DNA of 64,000 bases from Cylindrotheca closterium (lineage: Eukaryota > Bacillariophyta > Bacillariophyceae > Bacillariales > Bacillariaceae). Where the stretch lies: positions 1 through 64,000 of the forward strand of contig CAKOGP040000424.1 of the NCBI GenBank assembly GCA_933822405.4, given 5' to 3'. Positions 63,993-64,000 of the stretch are shown in pieces. The notes under the pieces are model-generated. The model saw only the letters and a list, made by a program, of their open reading frames with translations, had not been told where the DNA came from and searched no databases. The first letter of the stretch is position 1, and the number at the start of each line of letters is the position of its first letter. The translations under genes and the position numbers were made by a program.

Positions 63993-64000
63993 TGTTGAAT

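Noticed and set aside
1..64000. CRISPR arrays, bacterial operons, riboswitches, tRNA genes
   Set aside because: None seen. The window is eukaryotic nuclear DNA; no clover-leaf with T-loop GGTTCGA-type box was recognised by eye.

Overview
The window is nuclear DNA of a photosynthetic stramenopile, most likely a diatom. Evidence: GT-AG introns of mostly 64-109 bp; an FCP-type light-harvesting protein; plastid preproteins with a signal peptide followed by an AFAP-like cleavage site; eukaryotic core genes (V-ATPase subunit H, ASCC3, POP1, CSN5, RPS3A); two 5S rRNA genes; and secreted proteins with P/T/A-rich repeats. The species cannot be fixed from sequence alone.

Layout. 1-8.4 kb: the 3' end of a membrane protein with an apparent frameshift, V-ATPase subunit H, a possible tiny minus-strand gene, and a six-exon full-size ABCA transporter. 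8.7-16.1 kb: an unusual protein joining a RelA/SpoT-like fold, ankyrin repeats and two FAMeT-like domains; plastid EF-Ts; an acidic unknown; and a zeta-crystallin-type oxidoreductase. 16.4-20.7 kb: two minus-strand 5S rRNA genes bracket a broken alpha/beta hydrolase that runs into a decayed DIRS-like element (reverse transcriptase, RNase H, tyrosine recombinase). 20.8-30.8 kb: ASCC3-type double-cassette helicase in ten exons, a plastid DUF4336 protein and an organellar SpoU methyltransferase.

30.9-34.1 kb is accessory: a helicase-associated-domain remnant and a coiled-coil gene with broken frames, flanked by a diverged direct repeat whose right copy contains the POP1 start. 34.1-47 kb: POP1, a large unknown, a cytochrome-b5-like MAPR protein, a multiply broken LRR gene, small secreted and zinc-ribbon proteins, a P/T-rich membrane protein with a truncated downstream copy, and a small lumenal-type protein. 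47-64 kb: an unknown, CSN5, a RING-LON ubiquitin ligase, a GlcNAc-6-sulfatase-like enzyme, RPS3A, mitochondrial uS17, a TrhO-pseudouridine synthase fusion, the light-harvesting gene, an IMPACT/YigZ protein and a small unknown at the edge.

The genes are not an operon or an obvious functional cluster. Themes that recur are RNA metabolism (5S rRNA, POP1, SpoU, ASCC3, TrhO-PUS, RPS3A, uS17m, EF-Ts) and plastid function. The most novel material is domain architecture (RelA/SpoT-ankyrin-FAMeT; TrhO-PUS) and the decayed accessory regions. Intron positions were placed by hand from GT/AG signals and frame continuity. Several broken frames could be base-calling indels rather than biological lesions.
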